This document shows, piece after piece, positions 63,901-64,000 of a DNA stretch of 64,000 nt. Made by a program: the position numbers and the translations under genes. The notes beneath the pieces were generated by a model. It was given only the letters and a program-made list of their open reading frames with translations, did no database searches and was not told the origin of the DNA. The first letter of the stretch is position 1, and every line of letters begins with the position of its first letter. Source of the DNA: Planctomyces sp. SH-PL62 (GTDB lineage: Bacteria > Planctomycetota > Planctomycetia > Isosphaerales > Isosphaeraceae); assembly GCF_001610895.1 (NCBI RefSeq), contig NZ_CP011273.1:4340001-4404000 (forward strand). Direction: 5' to 3'.

Positions 63901-64000
63901 GAACGCCGCGTTCTGCTGGCCGGTCTGGAGCATTATCTGGAAGCGTTCCGCGCCGAGCCCGAAGCGGCGAAAGCCCTGATCGGTCAGGGTGAGCGCCCCA
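60934..64000 (+). CDS. PSCyt1-PSCyt2-LamG-PSD1 planctomycete cytochrome protein (truncated by window)
   Basis: The frame stays open for at least 1022 residues to the window end. A signal peptide (SFVAAFCLVVVLAAPAG) leads to a PSCyt1 haem motif C43-LL-C46-H47 (PF07635), a DUF1549/PSCyt2 region (about 145-350, including a second haem-like CARCH at 329-333), a LamG/concanavalin-like domain (about 435-635, FTFAMWVRP), a short coiled segment and the DUF1553/PSD1 domain (from about 725, ending in LNDVVYVEAAR and the run-out helices). These proteins are nearly confined to Planctomycetes and related phyla and are thought to be outer-membrane or periplasmic oxidoreductases acting with sulfatases or glycan enzymes. 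The last few residues lie beyond the edge. Confidence 0.92.
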   Translation, partial: MPPYRSFVAAFCLVVVLAAPAGKAEPPSVDFSRDVLPILSENCLLCHGPDAAARKADLRLDVSESALRKEEPIIVPGDPEESEFLRRLTTDDADEKMPPAKSGKTLTPEQVATLTKWVEEGARWGKHWAFDAPRRPEPPVVHRPEWVRNPIDRFVLARLEREGIAPAPEADPATLIRRLSLDLTGLPPTLAEIEAFASDPAADAYEKLVDRLLASPRYGEAMASDWLDAARYADTNGYQNDFARTMWPWRDWVVAAFNRNQPFDQFAIEQIAGDRLPNPSLAQKIATGFNRNNRTVTEAGSIDEEYRIENAVDRVETTSTVFLGLTMGCARCHDHKYDPVTQKEFYEFLGFFNNLNEKGVYTETRGNVPPLIAAPSPEQQAQMKGLEAAIAEAAEVARKAEAGLDAKQAAWEETARGEAVPSEPIDWSLRFPLSGDLAGDAPAGATASGSFQGEGEPIWVDGPISRGLTLDGRPESYVEAGPGLPLEPTSPFTFAMWVRPLGDGACLSKMDEQAAHRGYDVCVLEGKITVHLIHSWPGDAIKVKTKEPLPRAPWSHVVVGYDGSGKAQGVKILVDGKAAAIEVEADALKNTLATDQPLRIGRRTTGLPFRGELADVRFYNRDLSADEVRRLFERPIVEIARLSDADRTPIRREVLARYFRESVDRELPPLAARLARLQGEKAEAEKAIPTVMIMEDAAEPRPLHLLKRGQYDQPETSESLTAGVPACLPPLPSGVAPDRLALARWLVAPENPLTARVTVNRIWQRHFGEGLVKSSENFGLQSEPPTHPMLLDWLATELVRGGWDLKHLHRLIVTSAAYRQSSRVPAELVQRDPENRLLARGPRFRLGAEAVRDNVLAISGLLASRFGGPSDKPYQPAGLWEELAGGAGEGPYIQDKGEGLYRRSLYIYRKRTVPHPVMATFDAPSREICQVKRDRTNTPLQALELLNDVVYVEAARSLATLMLEKGGSTPEDRIAYAFRRATAREPNQNERRVLLAGLEHYLEAFRAEPEAAKALIGQGERP

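Noticed and set aside
60784-63933. A 1049-codon open frame on the minus strand
   Set aside because: It is antisense to the PSD1 cytochrome gene, whose haem and domain motifs are clear.

Overview
Base composition is strongly GC-rich throughout, and the gene content points to a planctomycete, most probably of the family Isosphaeraceae. The clearest evidence is a set of planctomycete-type exported proteins: a PSCyt1/PSCyt2/PSD1 cytochrome protein, a 1357-residue dehydrogenase with HEAT, haem and DUF1080 domains, a Tat-exported Gfo/Idh/MocA oxidoreductase, a Ser/Thr kinase with a WD40 tail, and an N-terminal LEPR-like motif on a peptidase. The family placement is an inference; no rRNA or tRNA gene was found in the window.

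Layout. 1-8.2 kb: the end of an unidentified gene, an RmlD-like reductase, an AI-2E family permease, and a four-gene overlapping operon (crtN-crtP-acyltransferase-crtQ) that looks like a C30 (staphyloxanthin-type) carotenoid acid ester pathway. 8.3-12.8 kb: cobalamin-dependent methionine synthase with a recognisable promoter and a hairpin after its stop, then a small secreted protein. 12.9-24.6 kb: a long minus-strand block (mutL, an aroD-aroE fusion, aroK, prepilin peptidase, LapA-like protein, coiled-coil lipoprotein, hisH, a sedolisin peptidase, hisA, EF-G-like GTPase). 24.6-25.2 kb: a non-coding stretch with a short dispersed repeat. 25.2-36.5 kb: a PMT-type membrane glycosyltransferase, DinB, the WD40 kinase, then a minus-strand overlapping trio (giant haem dehydrogenase, small membrane protein, homocysteine methyltransferase). 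36.7-42.7 kb: an ACE-like M2 peptidase overlapping a formylglycine-generating enzyme with both catalytic cysteines, then pyrG overlapping a NagA-type deacetylase. 42.7-50.4 kb: MocA oxidoreductase, SRPBCC protein, zinc-ribbon membrane protein, Eis-like acetyltransferase, and a glycosyltransferase plus BshC-like pair. 50.6-57.7 kb: a TPR membrane protein, a secreted protein and a YfhO-type membrane protein. 57.8-64 kb: a MauG-type dihaem peroxidase with a 2[4Fe-4S] ferredoxin, an FlK-type thioesterase, a gamma-carbonic anhydrase-like protein, and a PSD1 cytochrome protein cut by the window edge.

How the parts fit. The carotenoid operon is the most complete pathway. Histidine (hisH, hisA), shikimate (aroDE, aroK) and methionine (metH, stand-alone homocysteine methyltransferase) genes are housekeeping functions scattered among unrelated partners. 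Many genes overlap by 4 bp (ATGA), so translational coupling is common. GC-rich perfect hairpins without a U tract sit after or between many genes and may be the main 3'-end signal here.

No CRISPR array, prophage, insertion sequence or obvious defence island was seen.
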